The notes: generated by a model from the sequence alone, not told the origin. 64,000 nucleotides of DNA from an uncultured Bacteroidales bacterium (GCA_903913885.1 CAIWMX010000128.1:48097-112096); one strand, 5' to 3'; positions 19,525-28,820 are shown, counted from the first letter of the stretch. Translations and numbers: made by a program.

Positions 19525-21611
19525 TTCTGGCAACAGTGCTCACAATGAGACTGTTCGGCCAATCATCACCTCACGGTGAGGGATTTACCATGAAATGTCT
19601 TGACTGCCATAGTACAACAGGGTGGAAAATCGACACAAAAACTTTGTCATTCAATCATAACGGAACCTCTTTTCCCCTTACCGGACAACACCAGGCTGTC
19701 GATTGCAGGCTGTGCCACACTTCCCTCGCCTTTTCAAAAGCAGGAAAGGAGTGTATTGCCTGTCACACCGATATGCACAACCAAACAGTTGGTGCCGACT
19801 GCGGAAGATGCCATACCCCGAATTCCTGGGTGGTGAACAACATTACCCAGATACACCAGCGAAGCCGGTTTCCGCTCGTAGGCGCTCATGTAGCGGCCGA
19901 CTGCTTTTCGTGCCATAAAAATGCATCGGCAAATCTCCTGTTGTTCGGCCCATTGGGCATTGAATGCGTTGATTGCCACAAGGACAAATATGACGCAACT
20001 ACGAAACCGAAACATATCCTGCCTGATTTCCCGACCAATTGCATCGAATGTCATTCCATGAGCGCTTTTTCGTGGGCAGGTGCCCGGTTCAACCATTCGG
20101 GCATTTCAGCGCCCTGTGTTCAATGCCATCAGGCAAACTACAATGCAACCGCAAATCCAAATCACAATGCCATCGGCTTTTCCACCAACTGTAATGACTG
20201 TCACACTTTCGACCCGGGATGGAAACCAGCCCAGTACAGGGAGCACGATGCCAAATCCTTTCCGATCTATTCAGGCAGGCACAATGGCGTATGGAATACC
20301 TGCAGCCAGTGCCACGCCAACCCGGCCTCCTATCTTCAATATACTTGTATCGATTGCCACGAACACAGTCAATCTGAAATGAGCAGCAAGCATAACGGTA
20401 TAAACGGATACGCGTGGAACAGTCCTGCATGCTTTGCCTGTCACCCAACCGGGTCCAAAGAAGGGACCTTTAACCATGCTACTTCGGGTTTCCCGCTTAC
20501 CGGGGCCCATACGGCCACCGAGTGCAACAAATGCCATGCAAACGGTTACGCCGGCACATCCCCCTTGTGTTACAGCTGTCATACGGCAAATTTCAATCTA
20601 TCAACAAATCCGAACCACAGTACACTGAACATTCCTCACGAATGCGGCACCTGCCACACAACACTCCCGGGCTGGAAACCGGCAACATTCCCGATCCATG
20701 ACAATTACTATGTTTTAGCTGGTGCCCATCTTCCGATCGCAAATGACTGCGCAACCTGTCACAAGGGAAATTACACCAACACCCCAAAATTATGTTTTGG
20801 TTGCCATGCTGATAAATACAACCAGTCGACCAACCCGAACCATACCACCTCCAATTTCCCGACAACCTGTGAAACATGCCATTCACAAGCTGCCTGGACT
20901 CCTTCAACATTCAACCATGCCAATGTGTACCCGCTTACTGGAGCACATGCAACCATCGCCTCAAATTGTTTTTCATGCCACCAGGGGAATTATATAACCA
21001 CTCCCAACACCTGCGAAGGCTGTCATACTCCAAACTATAACGCGACAACCAATCCTGCCCATTCGGCAATCGGCATCCCGGCGACCTGCGTCACCTGCCA
21101 TACTACCAACCCCAACTGGAAACCGGCCACCTTTCCAATCCACAGCAACTATTACGTTCTTGCAGGGGCGCATGTCAGTCTGGATTGCAGCACCTGCCAT
21201 AACGGTACATACAACAACACGACCCCGACAATCTGTGTTGGATGCCACCAGGCCAACTACAACGGAACCACCAACCCGCCTCATGCAACTTCGCAGTTCC
21301 CGACAACCTGCCTCGACTGCCATACGCAATCATCCTGGACTCCTGCAAACTGGAACCACGACGGGTTGTATTTCCCGATCTATTCGGGCAAGCATAACGG
21401 CAAATGGAATACCTGCGCTGATTGCCATACAAATGCTTCAAATTATGCTGTCTTTACCTGTACAACCTCGTGCCATCCCCAGGCAACCATGAATAATAAA
21501 CACCAGGGAGTTAGCGGTTACAGTTATAACAGCGCTGCCTGTTACAATTGCCATCCGCACGGCTCAGCCGGGAAAATGATGAACAGAATCATTATCAAGG
21601 ACAATGACTAA
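19503..21611 (+). CDS. Multiheme cytochrome c (26 CxxCH plus one CxxxCH)
   Basis: 702 aa with signal peptide; I counted 26 CxxCH and one CTTSCH; start overlaps upstream gene by 22 bp. Confidence 0.95.
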   Translation: MRKLSSLILATVLTMRLFGQSSPHGEGFTMKCLDCHSTTGWKIDTKTLSFNHNGTSFPLTGQHQAVDCRLCHTSLAFSKAGKECIACHTDMHNQTVGADCGRCHTPNSWVVNNITQIHQRSRFPLVGAHVAADCFSCHKNASANLLLFGPLGIECVDCHKDKYDATTKPKHILPDFPTNCIECHSMSAFSWAGARFNHSGISAPCVQCHQANYNATANPNHNAIGFSTNCNDCHTFDPGWKPAQYREHDAKSFPIYSGRHNGVWNTCSQCHANPASYLQYTCIDCHEHSQSEMSSKHNGINGYAWNSPACFACHPTGSKEGTFNHATSGFPLTGAHTATECNKCHANGYAGTSPLCYSCHTANFNLSTNPNHSTLNIPHECGTCHTTLPGWKPATFPIHDNYYVLAGAHLPIANDCATCHKGNYTNTPKLCFGCHADKYNQSTNPNHTTSNFPTTCETCHSQAAWTPSTFNHANVYPLTGAHATIASNCFSCHQGNYITTPNTCEGCHTPNYNATTNPAHSAIGIPATCVTCHTTNPNWKPATFPIHSNYYVLAGAHVSLDCSTCHNGTYNNTTPTICVGCHQANYNGTTNPPHATSQFPTTCLDCHTQSSWTPANWNHDGLYFPIYSGKHNGKWNTCADCHTNASNYAVFTCTTSCHPQATMNNKHQGVSGYSYNSAACYNCHPHGSAGKMMNRIIIKDND

Positions 21612-23256
21612 ATCTGCCGAAATGAGATACATACTCTGTTTCATGATGTCCGTGATCCCCGGTTTTATCGTGCTGGGGCAGAATCCCCGCGAAATAAAAG
21701 AAGGGAAAGTCTCATACATAACGACACAAAATGTTTATGTAAAATTTCAATCGACTGAAAATATTCAATCGGGCGATACCTTGTACGTCAGGAAGGACGG
21801 TCACCTCCTACCTTCTTTAATCGTAAAGGAAATCTCATCCATTTCATGCGTTTGTATCCCTGTTTCAGGGGAGAAATTATCAGTGGGGGACCAGGTGCTT
21901 GCCCGGCAAAAAGGACTGAGTCCTGAAAATCCCCAGGTTCCTGCTGAAGTTAAATCACAGGTGGTTGCAGCAAAAACCGATACGGCTGCCATAAAAAAAA
22001 AACAGCCGGTGAAACTGAAACAAAAGATTACCGGTAATTTCTCAGTTGCATCCTACCTGAACTTTTCAAATGTTGCTGCCAATTCTCAGAGGATGAATTA
22101 TACTTTCGCGATGGTTGCCCAGAATATTGGCAATTCAAAATTATCGGCTGATGTTTATATTACCTTCGCACACCAGCTAAATGCATGGAATGCCATAAAA
22201 AGCAACATCTTTAATGGACTGAAGATTTACAGTCTTGCACTTAATTATGATTTTAACAGTCACAACACAATCTGGGTCGGAAGAAAAATCAACCCAAGGA
22301 TTTCAAATGCAGGTGCTATCGACGGCTTGCAATATGAACTAAGAACAGGCACCTTTACGTTTGGCCTCATCGGAGGGACACGGCCCGATTACAGAGATTA
22401 CAGTTTCAACACAAACCTGGTGCAGGTCGGCGCCTATGTGGGGCATGATCTGGCTAAGAAAGGCGGCACCATGCAAACTACACTGGCTTTTATCGAACAG
22501 ACGAACAACGGGCAAACCGACCGGAGGTTCGCCTATCTGCAATATACAAACTCGCTGTTGCGGAACCTGTTCTTTTTCGGATCGGCAGAGGTGGACCTGT
22601 ATAAAAAAACGATGAACCCGCTTGATACGGCAGTCAGCAGGGACACCACCTATAAAAAGGACAATTCGCCCCACCTTTCAAACATATATCTTTCGCTCAG
22701 GTACCGGCCTTTCAGGCAGTTATCGCTGTCGTTATCCTACAGCAACAGGCAGAATGTGATTTATTACGAAACCTACAAATCACTGGTAGAAAGGCTGTTG
22801 GAAGCATCAACCGTACAGGGATATACCTTGCAGGTCAGCTACCAGCCGGCTAAATTGCTCTCCGTTGGGATCAATGCCGGATATCGCGACAGCAAATCCG
22901 ACCCCAGGCCATCAAAAAACCTGTATTGTTATATTACCGGGTCGAGGATTCCTGGCATCATGGTGACGGCAACCATTTCAGCTACCTTCCTCGAAACGGG
23001 TTATATGTCGGGAAAGATATACAGTGCCGGCATTTCGCGCGATCTAGTTCCGGGAAAACTTTACGGAGGGCTTGACTATCGCTATGTGATCTATAAGTTC
23101 TATAACGGGGAAGCGATGCCGGCACAGCAAATGGGCGAGGTTAATATTACCTGGCGGATTATGAAAAAGCTGTCGTGCGGATTCTATTACGAAGGTACTT
23201 TTGAGAAAACCTCAATGTTCAACCGGGTTTATATCAACCTTACCCAACGGTTCTGA
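21604..23256 (+). CDS. Outer-membrane beta-barrel protein, candidate porin of a porin-cytochrome conduit
   Basis: 550 aa; signal peptide, N-terminal small beta domain ('KEGKVSYITTQNVYVKFQSTENIQSGDTLYV..'), Lys-rich linker, then alternating amphipathic strands ending in 'YINLTQRF'; overlaps cytochrome gene by 8 bp. Confidence 0.78.
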   Translation: MTKSAEMRYILCFMMSVIPGFIVLGQNPREIKEGKVSYITTQNVYVKFQSTENIQSGDTLYVRKDGHLLPSLIVKEISSISCVCIPVSGEKLSVGDQVLARQKGLSPENPQVPAEVKSQVVAAKTDTAAIKKKQPVKLKQKITGNFSVASYLNFSNVAANSQRMNYTFAMVAQNIGNSKLSADVYITFAHQLNAWNAIKSNIFNGLKIYSLALNYDFNSHNTIWVGRKINPRISNAGAIDGLQYELRTGTFTFGLIGGTRPDYRDYSFNTNLVQVGAYVGHDLAKKGGTMQTTLAFIEQTNNGQTDRRFAYLQYTNSLLRNLFFFGSAEVDLYKKTMNPLDTAVSRDTTYKKDNSPHLSNIYLSLRYRPFRQLSLSLSYSNRQNVIYYETYKSLVERLLEASTVQGYTLQVSYQPAKLLSVGINAGYRDSKSDPRPSKNLYCYITGSRIPGIMVTATISATFLETGYMSGKIYSAGISRDLVPGKLYGGLDYRYVIYKFYNGEAMPAQQMGEVNITWRIMKKLSCGFYYEGTFEKTSMFNRVYINLTQRF

Positions 23257-23326
23257 ACCCTGTTCCCGTTGCAACCAACAAGCTTTACTGAGGCTCAGAC
23301 AACAATAAATCAGCCATTTAAATGGT

Positions 23327-23358
23327 TTTGGGCAGGTCATTGATTTTCTCTATCTTTG
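23327..23358 (+). promoter_or_regulatory. Bacteroidota-type promoter upstream of OB-fold-like gene
   Basis: TTTG (23327-23330), 20 bp spacer, TATCTTTG (23351-23358); matches TTTG-N19-21-TAnnTTTG. Confidence 0.6.
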
Positions 23359-23401
23359 CGTTCTGAAATCAAGTTTCAATAAATTAAAACTTCCATCTGA
23401 T

Positions 23402-24127
23402 ATGAACAGGACCAAGTTAATCGTCACCATCGTATTTCTCCTTATGGGTATTGTTTTTATCGTGACCACCTGCTACCGGTCCGGTGAAAAAAAGCAACAA
23501 AAAGCCCTCCCCCCGGGCATGCATGGTGTGGTCATTGACGATGTTATTCAAACTTCCAACTACACCTACCTGCAGGTTGAGGAGAACAACAGCAAATTCT
23601 GGATCGCAGTTGTAAAAACCGGCAGCAAGGCAGGCGATTCGGTTTATTACACCATCTCTATGGAAATGAAGAATTTTGTCAGCAAGGAATTGAACCGCAC
23701 CTTCCCCAGTGTATTTTTTGTTCAGGATCCAAGCAGCAAAATGCCGGGAAGCGAGCCTGCCCCAAAACTTACACCCCAGAAAGTTGATGTTGTGCAAAAA
23801 TCAGATATTTCTGTAAAACCCGCGCAAGGTGGTATTTCCATTGCAGATCTTTATAAAAGCCCGGCCGGTTTTAATGGAAAAACCGTGATCATCCGGGGCG
23901 TTGTAACGAAATTCAACTCCCAGATCATGAAGAAAAACTGGATCCATATCCAGGACGGCACCAGCAACGCGGGAAAATTCGACCTTACCATCACCTCCCT
24001 CGACAGTCTGGCTGTGGGCAGTACTGCAACCTTTAAGGGAATTATCACGCTGAACAAGGATTTTGGTTACGGGTATACCTACGACGTAATTATGGAAGAG
24101 GCCAAAGTCTCAGATATAACTAAGTAG
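23402..24127 (+). CDS. Exported/membrane-anchored OB-fold-like protein
   Basis: 241 aa; N-terminal hydrophobic segment, two related beta domains; 'GKTVIIRGVVTKFNSQIMKKNWIHIQDGT....LTITS....VGSTATFKGIITLNKDFGYGYTYDVIMEEA'. Confidence 0.65.
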   Translation: MNRTKLIVTIVFLLMGIVFIVTTCYRSGEKKQQKALPPGMHGVVIDDVIQTSNYTYLQVEENNSKFWIAVVKTGSKAGDSVYYTISMEMKNFVSKELNRTFPSVFFVQDPSSKMPGSEPAPKLTPQKVDVVQKSDISVKPAQGGISIADLYKSPAGFNGKTVIIRGVVTKFNSQIMKKNWIHIQDGTSNAGKFDLTITSLDSLAVGSTATFKGIITLNKDFGYGYTYDVIMEEAKVSDITK

Positions 24128-24573
24128 TCTCTTTCCCCGGTTCTTCCGGTTCATCATTTCTCACAACCTCGATCTTCAGGTTGGCCACCATGGCTGCCAG
24201 CACCCTGCTGCTGCCTGACTTTTTCAACCAGCTCCTCTCCTCTTACCCAAAACTCTTCTTCATGGTTTTCCATATGAATGAGATTAATGATATCAGGTAA
24301 ACGCTGATATGCTGGTTTTGCTACAGGACAATCCATAGTACATACGGAGGCGCACGTACGTCTTATTTTTTAGTAAAACGCCTTTGTGCGCCATTGTAAT
24401 TCCCTTTGTGCACCAATGTCGTTAGCATTTTTTTGAAAATCAAGATGATACTCAACATGGCGGAACCTTTCCAGGATAAATGGTGTAATTTTACTGGTCC
24501 CCATGTACTCAACCAACGTATTTTTTGTATTTTTAGGTTTTCTCAGAAGGAAAACTGCAAAAGGGAATAAAGG

Positions 24574-25242
24574 TTGAAGATCCTATTCAAATTATTGGTA
24601 CTGCTCTTATGCTGCCATGCAACCGGCTGCAAAAAGAACGTGAATGAAACAAAACCGTTTCGTGCGTCGTTCAGCGCATTGATTGATCATTCAGGGTTTT
24701 CATTCGAACAGTCGGGCGATTACCGCTTGATGGGGGGCGCAGGTTTGATGGATAAAATAAACGGCACGGATTCTGCAGGATGCGTGATTGAATCGCGGCT
24801 TGAGATGGTCAGGACTTCACCTGTTCCCATTATTCAAAATAGTATCGGTATCTATTTTATTAATCATATCCCGGATGACAGTTTAAACTTTTCCCAACCC
24901 TTGCTACCTTTGCCCGAACGTATTTTCCGACGGTTATTTACTCCGGGAAAATACGGATACACATACCTGCCTTCCGTTAAGGGTGGAGTTATTGTTACAT
25001 GGTACGATGGTGATGGGAGAAAATGGGGCACCGGCGCAGACGACCCTGCAGATACGATTCCACCTGCGCCGCCAAGTTACGCGCACAATGAGTTCGAAGT
25101 TGTATACAGCACTCCTGTACAACCAGGGACGTTTAACTACAGGCAGGAAGTTCATATGACATTCAGCTGCTGGATTTACAATGACGCCGGAGATAGTATT
25201 TTCATGGACCATGCCAGATTCAATACGATTTTTTCATATTGA
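24574..25242 (+). CDS. Hypothetical lipoprotein
   Basis: 222 aa; 'LLVLLLCCHATGCKKN' lipobox-like; TTG start in given ORF. Confidence 0.55.
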   Translation: MKILFKLLVLLLCCHATGCKKNVNETKPFRASFSALIDHSGFSFEQSGDYRLMGGAGLMDKINGTDSAGCVIESRLEMVRTSPVPIIQNSIGIYFINHIPDDSLNFSQPLLPLPERIFRRLFTPGKYGYTYLPSVKGGVIVTWYDGDGRKWGTGADDPADTIPPAPPSYAHNEFEVVYSTPVQPGTFNYRQEVHMTFSCWIYNDAGDSIFMDHARFNTIFSY

Positions 25243-25291
25243 GAGAATCAACTGGCAACCAGGTTGTAACTGTAAGCATATCTCAGAAAAT

Positions 25292-26008
25292 ATGGTTTTA
25301 AAATCAACAAACCTGGGGAAAAAATTGTTATTATCCGCAATCCTTTTCATCGGGCTGTCATCGTGCAGGATGCAAAAAGGCACGTTGACAGATATCGAAG
25401 GGCATGTTTACCGCACAGTCGTGGCCAGCAGCCAGGAATGGATGTGCGAAAACCTGAAGACCACCTCCTACCGCAACGGGGTGAAAATACCCATCGTCCC
25501 TGACAGCATCGCATGGCCTGCATTGCACGAGGGAGCCTGCTGCTGGTATAACAATGATGCCCGCAACGCAAAGGCTTATGGAGTGCTTTATAACTGGTAT
25601 GCTGTAAAAACGGGCATGCTTTGTCCCAAAGGATGGCGGGTTCCGGGCGACGATGACTGGAAGTTCCTGGAGGGTTTCGCCGACAGCCTTTATCCGCCAG
25701 GAGACACTGAATGGGATAAACAGGGCGGGCGCGGATGCAATGCCGGCCGGCGGCTGAAGGCAGCGAAAGGCTGGAACAACAGTGGCGATGGCGGGGATGA
25801 CTTGTGCTTCGCTGCGCTTCCCGGGGGCGAACGATGCAGCCATGGCCGCTTCTTCATTGCAGGCAGAAGTGGTTTGTGGTGGAGCAGTACCGCATATGAC
25901 TCGTCCTATGCGTGGTACCGGAACATGATCTATGGCATGGATGAGGTTTTCCGAAACACCCACCCGAAATGGATGGGTTTTTCTGTAAGGTGCGTCAGGG
26001 ATAAATAG
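25292..26008 (+). CDS. FISUMP-domain lipoprotein
   Basis: 'ILFIGLSSCRM' lipobox; 'QEWMCENLKTTSYRNG', 'GVLYNWYAV', 'CPKGWRVPGDDDWKFLE', 'GFSVRCVRD'. Start re-assigned to MVLKSTNLGK. Confidence 0.88.
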   Translation: MVLKSTNLGKKLLLSAILFIGLSSCRMQKGTLTDIEGHVYRTVVASSQEWMCENLKTTSYRNGVKIPIVPDSIAWPALHEGACCWYNNDARNAKAYGVLYNWYAVKTGMLCPKGWRVPGDDDWKFLEGFADSLYPPGDTEWDKQGGRGCNAGRRLKAAKGWNNSGDGGDDLCFAALPGGERCSHGRFFIAGRSGLWWSSTAYDSSYAWYRNMIYGMDEVFRNTHPKWMGFSVRCVRDK

Positions 26009-26116
26009 CGGGATTCCGGAGCAAAATTCCATGATCGGTTGTTAAGCAACAAAATGCTACTTTTGTTTGCAATGAATTCTTTGCCCGCAGCTGAATTACA
26101 TAAATTATTTTATGAT

Positions 26117-26659
26117 ATGATACAAATCAGGAAATCAGACATACTCCTTGTTCTTATTCTTACTATGGCAGGATGCAATATGAAAACGAATATAAATGCC
26201 AGGAAAGACAAACATGAACATATGGCATCTTTTGTGTTGGACACGACGCCGAAAGTCACCGGAATAGGCGGAATATTATTTATCTCGGAAAATCCACAAA
26301 AGACCAGAACTTGGTATGGGGAAAACCTGGGCCTGGCCACCAATCAATATGGTTCACCCTTCGAATTCAGGAATGCCAACCGTCCCGCCGAGATCAATTA
26401 CCTGGAGTGGAGCCCGCTTAAAAAAGGAACCGATTACTTCGAGCCATCTAAAAAGGAATTCATGATCAACTACAGGGTTCAGAAGATTGAGGCACTGGTG
26501 AAAAAATTACGCGAAAACGGGGTAACGATCGTCGATACAATCGAAAAATTCGACTACGGAAAATTCGTTCATATCATGGATCCGGACGGAAATAAGATCG
26601 AACTCTGGGAGCCGGTCGACAGCATTTTAACTAAAATGGGGACAAAAACAACAAAATGA
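26117..26659 (+). CDS. VOC (glyoxalase/bleomycin-resistance-like) family protein
   Basis: 'VTGIGGILFISENPQKTRTWYGENLGLATN', 'GKFVHIMDPDGNKIELWEP'. Start uncertain: MIQIRKS gives a lipobox; MASFVLDT gives a cytosolic form. Confidence 0.8.
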   Translation: MIQIRKSDILLVLILTMAGCNMKTNINARKDKHEHMASFVLDTTPKVTGIGGILFISENPQKTRTWYGENLGLATNQYGSPFEFRNANRPAEINYLEWSPLKKGTDYFEPSKKEFMINYRVQKIEALVKKLRENGVTIVDTIEKFDYGKFVHIMDPDGNKIELWEPVDSILTKMGTKTTK

Positions 26660-27294
26660 ATCCTATGGCCACACCTGATAAAAATGAACAATTCCCGCTA
26701 AAAAATTACGGGAGATTATGCTTCCTGAAAAACATCATAACCCGGCCCAACATCATCGTGGGAGACTATACCTATTACGATGATTTTGAAGACGTTCACA
26801 ACTTTGAAAAAAATGTGAAATACCATTTTGATTTTACGGGCGACAAGCTGGTCATCGGCAAATTCTGCATGATCGCATCGGGAGTCACGTTTATTATGAA
26901 CGGCGCAAATCATTTATCGGAGTCCGTTTCAGCCTACCCTTTTGCCATTTTCGGCAAAGACTGGCAGCACGCCATGAATGGTAAAACTTATCCCTGCAAA
27001 GGTGATACTATCATTGAGAATGATGTTTGGATTGGTTTCCAGGCCACGATCATGCCCGGGGTGAGAATTGGCAACGGAGCCATTATCGCTGCCGGATCTG
27101 TTGTGACAAAGGATGTGGAACCCTACGCCATCGTGGGAGGGAATCCGGCGAAGGAAATCAGAAAGCGTTTTACTGACGAACAAATTGCCAAACTACTGGC
27201 AATACAATGGTGGAATTGGGATATTGAGAAAATAACCCGGAATGTTCAGAATTTAACCGGCCATGATATTGATGGCCTGATACAAGTCAAATAG
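26656..27294 (+). CDS. CatB/Vat-related O-acetyltransferase (hexapeptide repeat)
   Basis: 'NIIVGDYTYYDD', 'GDKLVIGKFCMIASGVTFIMNGANH', 'ENDVWIGFQATIMPGVRIGNGAIIAAGSVVTKDVEPYAIVGGNPAKEIRKRF'. Confidence 0.88.
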   Translation: MNPMATPDKNEQFPLKNYGRLCFLKNIITRPNIIVGDYTYYDDFEDVHNFEKNVKYHFDFTGDKLVIGKFCMIASGVTFIMNGANHLSESVSAYPFAIFGKDWQHAMNGKTYPCKGDTIIENDVWIGFQATIMPGVRIGNGAIIAAGSVVTKDVEPYAIVGGNPAKEIRKRFTDEQIAKLLAIQWWNWDIEKITRNVQNLTGHDIDGLIQVK

Positions 27295-27307
27295 CACTCG
27301 AAAATCC

Positions 27308-28684
27308 CTATTTTATCAGCATCTTCACGAGCCCGAGTTTGTTTTTATACGGGGCGTACCTGATGGGGATATCAATAAAATTGGCCTTTTTCATGATGGA
27401 GCGGGAATGGGAAAACACCTCGAAACTGTACTTCCCGTGATAATGCCCGATACCGCTGTTCCCCACGCCGCCGAATGGTAACCGGTCGTTGGCGATATGC
27501 ATGAGTACTTCGTTGATGCACCCGCCGCCCGACGTTGTAGTATGAAGCATCTCCTCCTGCTTTTTCCGGCTGTCGGAAAAGTAGTAGAATGCAAGGGGCT
27601 TCGGATGGGAATTCACATAATTTGTAACCTCCTTCAGGTCTGTGAATTCCATCACCGGCAGGATCGGTCCGAATATCTCCTCCCCCATGATTGGGTCATC
27701 GGGTTTTACAGAATCGATGATGGTTGGAGCAATGTAACGCGATGCTACATCAACGCCGCCGCCGGTCACAATGCGTGCTCCTTTGAGGAACAGAGCCAGC
27801 CGCTCCGTTTTGGCCGTGGTGGCAATGCGCACATAATCAGGACTGCCCTTGGGATCAGCTCCGAAATATTCGGCGATTTTCTTCTTCATTAACTCCATCA
27901 GTTCGGCTTTCACTGAATGATGAACAAAGAGATAATCGGGAGCAATGCAGGTCTGGCCGGCATTGATGTATTTGCCCCAGACGATCCGGCTGGCCGCGAC
28001 TTTCAGGTTGGCATCCTGGTCGACAATGCAGGGACTTTTCCCACCCAGTTCGAGCGAAACCGGGGTCAGGTTCCTGGCTGCGGCCTCCATCACCACCTTA
28101 CCTACCAACGGACTGCCGGTAAAGAAAATATAATCCCACGATTGCGCCAGCAGCGCCTGGTTGGCCGCACGACCTCCCCCAAACAGGGCGATATATTCAG
28201 GGGGGAAGAACTCGGCGATCATCTGCCCCATCACCTTCGCAGTACATGGCGTATACTCCGATGCTTTCAACACGGTACAGTTTCCCGCGGAAATGGCTCC
28301 CACCAGTGGATTGATCAGCAGCTGAAAAGGGTAGTTCCATGGAGCGATCACCAGCACGAGTCCATAGGGTTCCTTGTAAATCCGGCTGGTTGACCAGAAA
28401 TGGATCATCTGGTTAGTGAAAACCCTTTTGGGCTTTGCCCACTTCCGCAAATGGCGGATGTGTTCGCCGATTTCCGACAATACCAGGCCAATCTCCGTAC
28501 CATAGGCTTCAAACTTCGACTTATGCAGGTCCTTCCACAATGCTTCGTAGAGCCGGTCCTCGTATGCTAAAATTGCCTTTTTCAACGTTTTTAACTGGGA
28601 TATCCTGAAACCTATATCCTTTGTTTTATGTGTGTTGAAAAACAACCTTTGTTTTTCAACGATCGCATTGACATGTTCGTCCAT
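27308..28684 (-). CDS. Aldehyde dehydrogenase family protein
   Basis: 'VIAPWNYPFQLLINPLVGAISAGN', 'FTGSPLVGKVVMEAAARNLTPVSLELGGKSP', 'INAGQTCIAPDYLFV'. Confidence 0.92.
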   Translation of the reverse strand: MDEHVNAIVEKQRLFFNTHKTKDIGFRISQLKTLKKAILAYEDRLYEALWKDLHKSKFEAYGTEIGLVLSEIGEHIRHLRKWAKPKRVFTNQMIHFWSTSRIYKEPYGLVLVIAPWNYPFQLLINPLVGAISAGNCTVLKASEYTPCTAKVMGQMIAEFFPPEYIALFGGGRAANQALLAQSWDYIFFTGSPLVGKVVMEAAARNLTPVSLELGGKSPCIVDQDANLKVAASRIVWGKYINAGQTCIAPDYLFVHHSVKAELMELMKKKIAEYFGADPKGSPDYVRIATTAKTERLALFLKGARIVTGGGVDVASRYIAPTIIDSVKPDDPIMGEEIFGPILPVMEFTDLKEVTNYVNSHPKPLAFYYFSDSRKKQEEMLHTTTSGGGCINEVLMHIANDRLPFGGVGNSGIGHYHGKYSFEVFSHSRSIMKKANFIDIPIRYAPYKNKLGLVKMLIK

Positions 28685-28699
28685 TTTTTCTACAGGGGT

Positions 28700-28718
28700 G
28701 GAACTCCTGCGGAGTTCC
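28700..28718. repeat. Palindrome GGAACTCC-TGC-GGAGTTCC
   Basis: Perfect 8-bp arms, 3-nt loop; near-identical to 35832-35850. Confidence 0.9.
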
Positions 28719-28756
28719 GGGTTAATAATATGTTTGAAGGCTAATTATTTGCTATT

Positions 28757-28820
28757 TTACCATTTCACCATTTCACCATTTCCAATTTCGCTACCTCGCT
28801 ATTTCGCCACCTCGCTAACT
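28757..28820 (-). repeat. Octamer tandem array (reverse-complement of the 35733-35804 family), 8 units
   Basis: Reverse complement reads agttagcg/aggtggcg/aaatagcg/aggtagcg/aaattgga/aatggtga/aatggtga/aatggtaa. Confidence 0.88.

Noticed and set aside
20089-21441. Several minus- and alternate-frame ORFs in the multiheme cytochrome region
   Set aside because: Cys/His codon repetition leaves other frames open; the CxxCH frame explains the region.
24154-24336. 60 aa minus-strand ORF
   Set aside because: No recognisable domain or clear RBS; kept only as a possible remnant in the findings.
27497-28393. Plus-strand ORFs of 131 and 158 aa
   Set aside because: Antisense to the aldehyde dehydrogenase gene.
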